Assembly (NCBI GenBank): GCA_900544105.1 | Contig: UQUC01000036.1 | Span: forward strand, 1 to 20,730 | Source of the DNA: an uncultured Oscillibacter sp. | Lineage (GTDB): Bacteria; Bacillota; Clostridia; Oscillospirales; Oscillospiraceae | DNA: 20,730 bases | Direction: 5' to 3' | Part shown: positions 7,481-14,713 of the stretch, one piece after another | Layout: the number at the start of each line of letters is the position of its first letter | Position numbering within the stretch: the stretch's first letter is position 1 | Program-made: the position numbers and the translations under genes | The notes under the pieces: generated by a model | What the model was told of the DNA's origin: nothing | What the model saw: only the letters and a program-made list of their open reading frames with translations | Database searches by the model: none

Positions 7481-7516
7481 TTTGCCCAAATTCCCTGCCT
7501 GTGGATTCTGGGCAAA
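7481..7516. repeat. Inverted repeat TTTGCCCA/TGGGCAAA upstream of the MarR gene
   Basis: TTTGCCCA at 7481-7488 and TGGGCAAA at 7509-7516 are exact reverse complements separated by 20 nt, 61 bp upstream of the marR -35 box. The site could bind a dimeric regulator, but no link to this MarR protein is shown. Confidence 0.4.
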
Positions 7517-7558
7517 CGCTGAAAACATCCACAACAGCCTGTATGGGAAAACCGCCCC

Positions 7559-7586
7559 CCGCCATCCTGTGGCGGCTTGCCTTTTT
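7559..7586 (+). terminator. Possible weak terminator before the MarR promoter
   Basis: CCGCCA (7559-7564), a 5-nt loop and TGGCGG (7570-7575), then CTTGCC and TTTTT. The U-run sits 6 nt from the stem and overlaps the marR -35 region, so it may only insulate the gene from read-through. Confidence 0.35.
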
Positions 7587-7605
7587 CCGTCAGGATTGGT
7601 ATACT
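7577..7605 (+). promoter_or_regulatory. Promoter of the MarR-family gene
   Basis: TTGCCT (7577-7582), 17-nt spacer and TATACT (7600-7605), 38 nt ahead of the start codon. Confidence 0.7.
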
Positions 7606-7643
7606 AAACTCAGATTTTTCATTCCGCGGGAAGGGGAAACGCC

Positions 7644-8099
7644 ATGCTGCATCAGGCTTTTAACGAAGTATACACCAAATTCAAGCTCCACTTTTATCAG
7701 GAGATCTTCCGCCGGTTTCAGGACCGGGAAGCCAGTCTCACCACGGTGGAGACCTTTTGCATGGAGAGCATCATGGCGCTGGGGCGGCCTACGGTGAACG
7801 AGTTCGCCACCTTCATGTGCATCTCCCCTCCCAACGCCGCCTATAAGGTGAACAGTCTGGTGAAAAAGGGCTACATCCGCAAGATCCAGTCCCCCTCGGA
7901 CCGCCGGGAATTCCATCTGGAAGTCACCCAGAAGTATATCGATTACTACAACATCTCCTCCAACTATATGTCGGAGGTCATGGACCGCATCATGGCCCGC
8001 TTCTCCCCGGAGGACTGTGCCAAGCTGGAGGAGATCCTCTCCGTGGTCAGCCAGGAGCTGATGCCGGAGGTCCCCCTGCCGGACCGCACGGCGGAGTGA
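7644..8099 (+). CDS. MarR-family transcriptional regulator
   Basis: A 151-residue winged-helix protein of the usual MarR size. The N-terminal helices (about 1-45) would form the dimer interface. The DNA-binding part is RPTVNEFATFMCISPPNAAY (48-67, helix-turn-helix) with a following helix VNSLVKKGYI and the wing QSPSDRREFHLEVT (82-95), which has the Asp-Arg pair typical of MarR wings. Cytosolic dimeric regulator, usually repressing itself or a neighbour. AAGGGGA lies 7 nt before ATG 7644. It is monocistronic; the permease upstream is the only plausible local target. The effector is unknown. Confidence 0.92.
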   Translation: MLHQAFNEVYTKFKLHFYQEIFRRFQDREASLTTVETFCMESIMALGRPTVNEFATFMCISPPNAAYKVNSLVKKGYIRKIQSPSDRREFHLEVTQKYIDYYNISSNYMSEVMDRIMARFSPEDCAKLEEILSVVSQELMPEVPLPDRTAE

Positions 8100-8284
8100 C
8101 CTGCCCCGGCGGGATCTCCTCGCATGAATATCACTACCCTCGGCGCGCTCCGCGTGCTGCCGAAGTTCTCGGCACCCACTTGTCAAAAGGGCTTATTTGC
8201 CATTTTCCGAGGTCAGGTGATTATCATTGATTTCAGCAGCGCAAAATTTACCCCGTTTTTTCTGGAATAGTAGCAGTTCACAGC
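8100..8284. other. Intergenic stretch with nothing identified
   Basis: This 185-bp gap between the convergent MarR and SLH genes holds no supported ORF, promoter or RNA. It is AT-richer towards 8220-8280. Confidence 0.6.
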
Positions 8285-8327
8285 AAACAGCCCCGGTTCC
8301 CTGCGAAAGGAACCGGAGCTGTTTTTT
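8285..8327. terminator. Bidirectional terminator between marR and SLH genes
   Basis: A stem of about 15 pairs with one C-A mismatch (8285-8300 with 8309-8324) and an 8-nt loop ends in a 6-T run on the plus strand. On the minus strand it is followed by TTTG, giving a weaker stop. It begins right after the SLH gene stop and serves both convergent genes. Confidence 0.88.
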
Positions 8328-8330
8328 GCG

Positions 8331-11300
8331 TCACTTCATGGAGCGCGCCAGGAACGCGGCGATCTGCGCACGGGTGCAGGTACCGGTGGGGTTGAAGCGG
8401 CCGCCGCCCACGCCGGCGGTGATGCCGTTCTCCACGGCCCAGGACACCGCGCCCGCGTAGTAGCTGTCAGCGGGGACGTCGGTAAAGTTCGCCGCACCGC
8501 CCACCGCAGGCTGGCCCATGGCCCGCCACAGCATCGTCACCATCTGGGCGCGGTTGATGGTGCCGTTGGGGTTCGCGCCGTCGGAAACGCCCTTGGCCTT
8601 GGCCCAATTCTGGGCCTTTTCGTACCAGGTAGCGCCGCCGGTCAAGTCCGCGTCGTTCTGGCGGGCGAGGATCGTCCACAGCTGCGCCCGGGTGGTGGAA
8701 TTGTTGGGGGCGTAGATCGTGGCGCTCATGCCGTTCACCAGGCCACGGGCGCTCACAAAGTCGATGGCATCCTTGGCCCAGTGGTCTTGCGTGTCGATGA
8801 AATCCTTGGAGTTATCAACGATCTTCACCGTTGCGCCGTCGTTCACGGTGAGTTGGATGCCGTTCTCCGTGGGAATGGAATCCTTCAAAAGTTCCTCCGT
8901 ACCGTCGGGGTGGACGAGGACGGCCACCGTGCCGGGGGTCGCGTTGGAAACGGGAATTTCCACCTTGGTGTCGCCGGAGTTTCTGGGCAGCTCGATCTTG
9001 ACGGTGGGCGCGGTGCTGGAATTGCGGGAAGTCTCGACCTCCACGGGGGCCTTCACCGCCTCGCCGTTCTTCTTGGCGTCCTCCACGGCCTTTTCGCTGA
9101 CTTTCGCCTCCGCCGCCGTCTTGCTTTCACCGTTCTCGATGGTGGTGATAGTCATTCCGGTGGAGCCGTTGGCCGTGGTGGTTTTGGTGGTCTCCGTACC
9201 GGAGGTCACGCCGTTTTTGTCGGTTTTGGTCTCCAACTTCGTTTCAGACTTCGTACCGTCCTTGGAGGTGACGGTCTCGGTCTTGCTTTCCGTCACCGTG
9301 CCGTCCTTCTTGGTCTCGGTCCGGGTCTCGCTTTCGACCTTCGAGCCGTCCTTGTTGGTCTCGGTCTCGTTCTTGGTCTCGACCTTCGTTCCGTCCGGTT
9401 TCGTCTCCGCTTTCGTCTCGGTCTTGGTCACGGAGCCGTCCTTGCCAGTGGTGGTCTCGATCACGGTACCGTCCTTCTTAGTCTCGGTCTTGGTGGTGGA
9501 GCCGTCATCGTTCTTCGTGGTCTCGGTCTTCACTGTGCTGCTGCCGGAGGAAGAACCGCCAGAGGACGGGCGATAGGTGACGGTCAACTTGCCGTCCACA
9601 TACGTCACATCATAGTTGCTGTTTGCCAGGGTGCTGCCGTTGTCCGTGATCTGGGTCATGTCGCTGACTTTAGTCAGATCCGGTGTTGCGGGGTTGTACT
9701 TCAGCTTGACACTTCCGGTCAGCGTATCCTCGCCAATCAGACCGGAAATCGTGTAATCCTTATCCTTTTCCGGATTGCTCAGGTCGGGGGCTGTTTTACT
9801 GCCCACATAGACGCTCTTGTCCTTGATCGTGACGGTGACTTTCGCCGGGGCAATTACGAAGGTGTATCCCTTCGCAGCATCCGTCTTATCGTTCCAGACG
9901 AAATTCTCCGTATCTTTCAGCGTAACGGTAACGGTGTAAGTGCCGGCGTTCGTCTTCTCCGCATTGGCGACCGTATAGTTGTCATTTGCGGCGATGGTGT
10001 AGGTTTTCTTTTCGCCGTCATAGGTGAATACCGTCGCGTCTGCCTTCGGTACGTTAACCGGCTGCCGGGCGATGGTCACAGAGACCGATGCGGGTGCGCT
10101 GTCATTGTGGTTGCCGTCACCGATGGCCTGATACCAGACGGTGTAGCTACCAGTGTTCTTACCGGTGGGGACGTTTTCGCTGTAAGTGCCGTCCTGCGTG
10201 AGGCAATACCGCATCGTGCCGCCGATGGCTGTACCTGCGGTGATAAGTGCTTGCTCCTTGCCGGTATACACAAGGTTTTCCTTTGCGGTAGGCGGCGTGA
10301 TCTGACAATCGGCCTTGTTTACCTTCAAATCAACGCTTTGCGAGGTGATATAGCCGTCGCAGGAAACGGTACAGGTGATCTTGTGGTCTCCGGTAGTCAA
10401 GTCTTTGATAACATAGCTGCTTTCTGTTGTGTTTACCGGTTCACCGTCTTTGAACCACTGATAGGTAGCTACTTTTTCTTCTCCCCGCAGATCAGCGGAA
10501 GTTGTGAGCGTGATTGCATCGCCGTAGTTGGCGGTCGTCTTGTCTGCTGTGAGGGCGAAGGTTTTGATCGGAGCCTGCTGAACTGTAACGCCAGTCAGCT
10601 CAGTGCCGTCAAGTTGATTTACCCATGCGTTTTCTTTCCGGAAACCGTAGCCCTCGGCTAACGTACCGACCAGAGTGGCAGGCGCTGCAACACCAATTTT
10701 GCTAAAGGTACCGCCGTAAAGTGTTACCTTGGATACACCCGCATTTGCAGCTGTGCTGACATTCACCGGACATCCAAACGTACCGCCGTAGATGGTGATA
10801 CTGCCGGTATTTTCACTGCTGGTCGCGAGCATCGTGCTAAGATCGAATTTGATATTGCTGTCGCTGCCGTCCGGCTTGCCGATGATCACACTGCCACTGT
10901 ACTGAATGTGAAAGGCTCGCTGGCTTTTGATGACAGCCTGCGTAGATGCCGAATTGATCAGCGTGAGAGGTGCGTCGTTGTTTTTCAAATAGAAAACAAG
11001 GTTGCCGGGAGTTTCATCGGAACTATCGGTGCTGAGCGTTTTACCGTTCAGATCAATGGTAAAGGGATTTTTACAGCCTTCAATACCAAGCGAATATGCT
11101 TTAACATTGATGTCCTGCAACAGCTTAACGGTACTGTTGGAATTGTTCTTTGCTGCATCGACAGCCGCTTTCAGCGAATCATAATAGCTGACATCGTTGT
11201 TGGATTTGGTCAGCTGTGCGGCATAGCTGCCAATCGTAACCGCCTGCGGCGCAGAGGCAAGCGCAGTGCCGCTTGCTTTGCAGCGGACTTCATAGCTGCC

Positions 11301-13388
11301 AGCCGCCAGACCGGGTACCTCGCTGCCGTCAATAGCAATCCAACTTCCCGCACCGGAACTGCGGTATTCCATGGTATCATCCACACCGGTCAGCTTGCCG
11401 TCATTGCCGTTGACGCAGTTTTGAGCGGTAGCCGCAGGCACATTGGGCTTGGTGACCGAAATGGTCTGGGTTTCGGAGTCAAGTTTCTTTCCATCGCACT
11501 GCATAACCGAGATGGTGCAGGCAGAAAGATCATTCAGAGAAATATCCGCATCAGAAGAAATTTCGTTCCATTCACCGTCACCGATTTTGTATTTCATACC
11601 GGACGTTACACCGGAAAGCGTACCGGTGCTTGCATCGGTTGCGGTGAAGGTCGTATTCGGCGCGTCTGCCTGCTCTAAGGTAATGTCCTGCGGCTGAGAA
11701 AACAGAGTGGTTCCGGTGCCTTTCGTTCTGACGCAGATAACGGTGCCTTTGGACAGTCCGGTGAGATCCACACTTTCGCCAGAGATATCATTCCATGCAC
11801 CATTATCGATTCGATACTGCATACCGGACGTTACGCCGGTCAGTGTACCGGTGTTTGTTCCGGTTGCGGCGAAAGTCGCATTCGGTTTTTCTGCCTGCGT
11901 GAGCGTAATATGCTGAATGTCAGAATCCGTCGCGGTTTCTCCGCCTCTTTTGATAATCCGGATTTCGGTGCTGCTCGTCAGTCCTGTCAGTTCGGCGGAA
12001 GAACCATTGATATTCTCCCAAGTAGCGCCCTTGTCAAGACGGTACTGCATACCGGAATCTACATTGGTAAGGGTACCCGTGTCAGAGCCGGTGGCGGTAA
12101 AGACTGCGCTCGGCGTTGCTGCCGGGGTTTTAGCCGTAGCGTCCGGGAGCGTGATGTCTACATTGAAATACGGCATACCGGAAACCGTGACCTGAGAGGC
12201 ACTGTCGCGTTTAACTGTAACGCCATCCTTCTCGGCTACGGGGTAATCGGTGGGGAAGTAGTAGCCGTTTTCGGCTGTTACAACAACCGGGGTCATATCT
12301 TTGACCAACAAATCACTCTGGGTAGTACTGCCGGAGGCGACTGTCATATTTGCACCTGCCGTGACATTGACGGTATATTTGCCGTTTACAGTAGCAGATT
12401 GAAAATCACCGCCGGAAATCCTGCCTACCAGTTGTCCGCGATCATCACAATTGTTAACGGTGCCCTTAAAGGTACCTCCGGATATGGTGCCGCTGTTGCT
12501 TACGGTACTCTCATAGACGCCGCCAGAGATTGTACCGAAACCCATGTTGATTACAGGAACCTGAAACTTGGGTCCATAAGTGTTAGGCGCACTTTGAATA
12601 GTACCCATGTTAACAACATTTGATTTGTTACTCTCTGCGCTGCTGCATATGGGGCTACTACTATATGCATTCGCGTTAAAAGTTCCTGAATTGTAAACAA
12701 TGGTGTCAGATGTGTTGGTGGAAGTGGCATTACCAGAGTATAAAATAGGAAATTTGGTCATAGTAAAAGTACCACGGTTGACAACACCACTGGCTGTGGA
12801 TAGTAGACCTTCCGAGGGGTGTCCGTTGCATTGGCGAATGACACCGGCACTCATTTCAAAGGTTGCGCCCTCAGAAACATACACACCACCGGCACCATCA
12901 CTTGAATTTGTTGATGTGCAATTATAAATCCAACCGCCATTCATAATCAGCGTACCGCCGTCAGCAATCAGAATGCCGCCTGCACCGCCCTTATCACCGG
13001 ACGTTCCGTTCATTAGGCGACCGCTGTCAGAACCAGAGCCGGGACCTCCGCCCCAGCCTATATCGCCAGTGTTTTCAAGCGTCAAGGTGCCATATACCTT
13101 GATAACGGTACCTTGATTTTGCGCATCAATGGAGTGAGCATTGAGGTTGATAGTAACATTTTTCCCTTCCGGAACCGTAAGGGAACTGCCACCCCATTCA
13201 ATGTCGCTTTCAAGCGTTGCGTTGATAACATCTTTTGTCGGATCCTCTAATTGGGTCTGAAGAGCGCCCCAATTGGTTACAACGAACGTAGCTTGATCGA
13301 TAGAGCCGGATTCCGCCAACGCCGTCGACGGCAGCAGTGTCAGGCACAGACACAGAGTTGCCAGAATACTCAAAAATCGTTTCTTCAT
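8331..13388 (-). CDS. Giant S-layer-homology surface protein with beta-helix and Ig-like repeats
   Basis: A 1685-residue exported protein. Residues 1-25 are a signal peptide (MKKRF, hydrophobic core, cut after TALA). About 55-345 are short Gly/Ser/Thr-rich repeats such as NSGTISGGTF, typical of a parallel beta-helix. Residues 425-720 hold four related units of about 75 residues. Residues 730-925 form a second beta-helix-like region. About 940-1025 is Ig-like (ADKTTANYGDAITL...YQWFKDGEPV), and 1027-1275 looks like MBG-type all-beta domains. Residues 1285-1410 are a Thr/Lys/Glu repeat stalk. The C-terminus carries three SLH domains (1529-1576, 1583-1625, 1633-1684) with TRAQ, NRAQ and TRAQ, which would anchor the protein non-covalently to pyruvylated cell-wall polymer. 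The outer part is AT-richer than the GC-rich 3' third, suggesting a mosaic. GGAGGG lies 7 nt before ATG 13388. Adhesion or glycan binding is plausible, but the ligand is unknown. Confidence 0.93.
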   Translation of the reverse strand: MKKRFLSILATLCLCLTLLPSTALAESGSIDQATFVVTNWGALQTQLEDPTKDVINATLESDIEWGGSSLTVPEGKNVTINLNAHSIDAQNQGTVIKVYGTLTLENTGDIGWGGGPGSGSDSGRLMNGTSGDKGGAGGILIADGGTLIMNGGWIYNCTSTNSSDGAGGVYVSEGATFEMSAGVIRQCNGHPSEGLLSTASGVVNRGTFTMTKFPILYSGNATSTNTSDTIVYNSGTFNANAYSSSPICSSAESNKSNVVNMGTIQSAPNTYGPKFQVPVINMGFGTISGGVYESTVSNSGTISGGTFKGTVNNCDDRGQLVGRISGGDFQSATVNGKYTVNVTAGANMTVASGSTTQSDLLVKDMTPVVVTAENGYYFPTDYPVAEKDGVTVKRDSASQVTVSGMPYFNVDITLPDATAKTPAATPSAVFTATGSDTGTLTNVDSGMQYRLDKGATWENINGSSAELTGLTSSTEIRIIKRGGETATDSDIQHITLTQAEKPNATFAATGTNTGTLTGVTSGMQYRIDNGAWNDISGESVDLTGLSKGTVICVRTKGTGTTLFSQPQDITLEQADAPNTTFTATDASTGTLSGVTSGMKYKIGDGEWNEISSDADISLNDLSACTISVMQCDGKKLDSETQTISVTKPNVPAATAQNCVNGNDGKLTGVDDTMEYRSSGAGSWIAIDGSEVPGLAAGSYEVRCKASGTALASAPQAVTIGSYAAQLTKSNNDVSYYDSLKAAVDAAKNNSNSTVKLLQDINVKAYSLGIEGCKNPFTIDLNGKTLSTDSSDETPGNLVFYLKNNDAPLTLINSASTQAVIKSQRAFHIQYSGSVIIGKPDGSDSNIKFDLSTMLATSSENTGSITIYGGTFGCPVNVSTAANAGVSKVTLYGGTFSKIGVAAPATLVGTLAEGYGFRKENAWVNQLDGTELTGVTVQQAPIKTFALTADKTTANYGDAITLTTSADLRGEEKVATYQWFKDGEPVNTTESSYVIKDLTTGDHKITCTVSCDGYITSQSVDLKVNKADCQITPPTAKENLVYTGKEQALITAGTAIGGTMRYCLTQDGTYSENVPTGKNTGSYTVWYQAIGDGNHNDSAPASVSVTIARQPVNVPKADATVFTYDGEKKTYTIAANDNYTVANAEKTNAGTYTVTVTLKDTENFVWNDKTDAAKGYTFVIAPAKVTVTIKDKSVYVGSKTAPDLSNPEKDKDYTISGLIGEDTLTGSVKLKYNPATPDLTKVSDMTQITDNGSTLANSNYDVTYVDGKLTVTYRPSSGGSSSGSSTVKTETTKNDDGSTTKTETKKDGTVIETTTGKDGSVTKTETKAETKPDGTKVETKNETETNKDGSKVESETRTETKKDGTVTESKTETVTSKDGTKSETKLETKTDKNGVTSGTETTKTTTANGSTGMTITTIENGESKTAAEAKVSEKAVEDAKKNGEAVKAPVEVETSRNSSTAPTVKIELPRNSGDTKVEIPVSNATPGTVAVLVHPDGTEELLKDSIPTENGIQLTVNDGATVKIVDNSKDFIDTQDHWAKDAIDFVSARGLVNGMSATIYAPNNSTTRAQLWTILARQNDADLTGGATWYEKAQNWAKAKGVSDGANPNGTINRAQMVTMLWRAMGQPAVGGAANFTDVPADSYYAGAVSWAVENGITAGVGGGRFNPTGTCTRAQIAAFLARSMK
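9159..9536 (-). repeat. Degenerate tandem repeat coding a Thr/Lys/Glu stalk
   Basis: This part of the SLH gene encodes repeated units of the form TETK-KDGT (residues 1285-1410), for example TKTETKKDGT, TKAETKPDGT and TRTETKKDGT. Spacing is irregular, 10-16 residues. The DNA shows recurrent GTCTCGGTCTTGG / CCGTCCTTCTTGGT words on the plus strand, so copy number could vary by slipped replication or recombination. The stretch probably forms an extended spacer between the SLH anchor and the outer domains. Confidence 0.8.
11229..12116 (-). repeat. Four tandem 70-76-residue protein repeats in the SLH gene
   Basis: Residues 425-500, 501-576, 577-650 and 651-720 align with one another. Shared elements are FxATGxxTGTL, then (S/T)GMQYRIDNGAWNDI or close variants, then a LTGL or LSGL-type turn, and ITLxQA at the end. 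The first three are close, with repeated DNA such as GGTGTTTG/GTTGCGG words; the fourth (GKLTGVDDTMEYRSSG) is more diverged. This indicates internal duplication of a small all-beta domain. Confidence 0.8.
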
Positions 13389-13414
13389 CGTAATCCCTCC
13401 GTTATGAAAGTCAT

Positions 13415-13453
13415 TTAGTTTCTCCGGTGGAGAAACTAAGGGGATATCCCCTT
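13415..13453. promoter_or_regulatory. Two adjacent perfect palindromes between tetR and SLH genes
   Basis: Arms TTAGTTTCTCC (13415-13425) and GGAGAAACTAA (13429-13439) are exact reverse complements around GGT. Immediately next, sharing AA, lies the self-complementary 16-mer AAGGGGATATCCCCTT (13438-13453). They fill most of the 67-nt gap between the TetR stop and the SLH start. No U-tract follows, so a terminator is unlikely. Candidate operators for the adjacent TetR protein, or a protective 5' hairpin on the SLH mRNA, are the likely readings. Confidence 0.65.
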
Positions 13454-13455
13454 GC

Positions 13456-14151
13456 CTAAATTTGTTTTTCCGTCAGGGCCTCAAAGCCTTTTTCCGCCTG
13501 TTGGACGGTCTTTTGGATGATGCTCAAAGCCATTGTGTGAAGGTCCATCCGCAAGACTGCCGCCGTGATCGCCGCCCGCTTCTCCTTTGGTACGTCATAG
13601 AGCTTGAGCGAGCAGTCCAGAAAGCGGGAGATCTTAGCCTCCATCATGAAATACACGTCACAGGGAACCGACATGAACCCCCGCATAATGTTGGCGGATG
13701 CGATCTCCATTTCGTAGAAGTCCTTTGGCTGCGCCTCCGGCAGATAAGGCCCGAAAATAACTTGCAGCCGCTTGGCCGTGCTATGGTAAATGTACGCCGA
13801 TGTGGTCGGCAGCGAGTAGCCGGTCACATACAGTTCCCGCAGCGGTTCGGTCAACTCGGCGATGTGGAGCTGGAGGGCTGTTTCCACAGCGTACAGGAGC
13901 ACAGGGTCCTGTTCCCCGCTGTGCTGTCCCGCCAGAGCGAATTGCCCGCTGAACATCCGCTTTACCAGCTCCAGCAGCAGCGCCTCCTTACTGGGAAAAA
14001 CATGGAAGAACGAGCTCTGTCCGATGCCCGCCGCCTTTGCGATCTCGCCGGTGGTGGTTTTCGTGTAGCCCTTTTCCAGGAACAACGCCACCGCCGCCCG
14101 TAATACCTTTTGCTGCGTTACCAGACCGTTTAACAGTTTTCCTCTTGGCAA
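13456..14151 (-). CDS. TetR-family transcriptional regulator
   Basis: The open frame extends to 14400, but the supported start is TTG 14151: GGGGG lies 7 nt before it and a strong promoter 45-70 nt before it. The resulting 231-residue protein begins MPRGKLLNGL, as many TetR proteins do. The helix-turn-helix is TTGEIAKAAGIGQSSFFHVFPSKEALL (about residues 33-59), the hallmark of the family, followed by an all-helical ligand-binding and dimer domain. Such proteins repress a neighbour until a small ligand binds. It lies directly upstream of the SLH gene on the same strand with 67 nt between, so self-control and control of the surface protein are the natural inference. No promoter was seen between the genes, so they may be cotranscribed. 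Confidence 0.9.
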   Translation of the reverse strand: MPRGKLLNGLVTQQKVLRAAVALFLEKGYTKTTTGEIAKAAGIGQSSFFHVFPSKEALLLELVKRMFSGQFALAGQHSGEQDPVLLYAVETALQLHIAELTEPLRELYVTGYSLPTTSAYIYHSTAKRLQVIFGPYLPEAQPKDFYEMEIASANIMRGFMSVPCDVYFMMEAKISRFLDCSLKLYDVPKEKRAAITAAVLRMDLHTMALSIIQKTVQQAEKGFEALTEKQI

Positions 14152-14172
14152 GTCAACGCCCCCCTTTATAAC

Positions 14173-14227
14173 TTTTCTTGCGATTGCACTTTTATAATAC
14201 CATGAGCCATTCCACCACGCAAGAAAA
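14173..14227 (-). promoter_or_regulatory. tetR promoter flanked by a 10-bp inverted repeat
   Basis: Minus strand: -35 TTGCGT (14222-14217), 17-nt spacer, -10 TATTAT (14199-14194). The arms TTTTCTTGCG (14173-14182) and CGCAAGAAAA (14218-14227) are exact reverse complements 35 bp apart. One arm covers the -35 box and the other lies just past the start point. This looks like a pair of half-sites through which the TetR protein could shut its own promoter. Confidence 0.7.
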
Positions 14228-14459
14228 ATTTGGGGCGTCATGCCAGAAAAATTGGAGTCCCCTGTCCCTGACCCGCTCCTGTCAAGATTTATGCGCAAAA
14301 TTGTTTGCAGGTTTCGTCTGAGTGAAGCCAGCCGGCAATGAAGGCATCGTCCAGAGCCACCTCCTAATGCTTCATATTCATATATTTCTTGTTGCCCCAC
14401 TGGGTGCCCGCCACATGGCGCGGCTGTGCGCTATTCACGTTGGGCGTAAATAATGTCTA
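14228..14459. other. Non-coding stretch between transposase remnant and tetR
   Basis: About 230 bp without a supported gene. On the minus strand a short frame with GTQWGNKKYMNMKH then a stop, and an AGGAGG that precedes no good start, look like decayed coding or insertion-element flank. The terminal inverted repeat of the element was not found. Confidence 0.4.
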
Positions 14460-14705
14460 CTAAGCAAGTGCCCAATTTTTGTTCTGAGCGAGAATCTCCA
14501 GAAGATATGCGAGCATTCTCAAAAGAGCGCGCTGAATCTTGCGGAGATTCAGCACCAGAACGGACATGGCGATCACATGGGCCGCAGTTTCCCGCAGCTT
14601 TGCGGTGACCAGCCCCATGCCACATTTACGCTTCGCCAAACTGAATCTGCGCTCCACTTCCACGCGCTCGCACTCATCCTGATAACGTAACGCTCCTTCA
14701 AAAGG
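14460..14705 (-). pseudogene. Transposase C-terminal remnant (IS5/IS1182-like DDE type)
   Basis: About 80 codons survive, ending at TAG 14460. They include the C-terminal DDE-domain segment ERVEVERRFSLAKRKCGMGL and then AHVIAMSVLVLNLRKI. The R-x-E-x-x-F-x-x-x-K-x-x-x-G-(L/M) pattern carries the last catalytic Glu of IS4/IS5-group transposases. The N-terminal two thirds with the two Asp residues is missing; upstream the frame runs into the opposite-strand cyuA remnant. The exact junction lies within about 14670-14715. The fragment is inactive. The family is judged from the motif only. Confidence 0.75.
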
Positions 14706-14713
14706 ACGACACC

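Noticed and set aside
9159..9536. CRISPR array, because of regularly recurring words
   Set aside because: Repeats are degenerate, in frame with a coding region, and lack constant repeats with unique spacers.
8781..10661. 626-residue plus-strand open frame opposite the SLH gene
   Set aside because: Repetitive mirror of the SLH stalk region, with no start signal.
13456..14400. 314-residue version of the TetR protein starting at 14400
   Set aside because: The extra N-terminal 83 residues cross the tetR promoter and lack a ribosome site; TTG 14151 is well placed.
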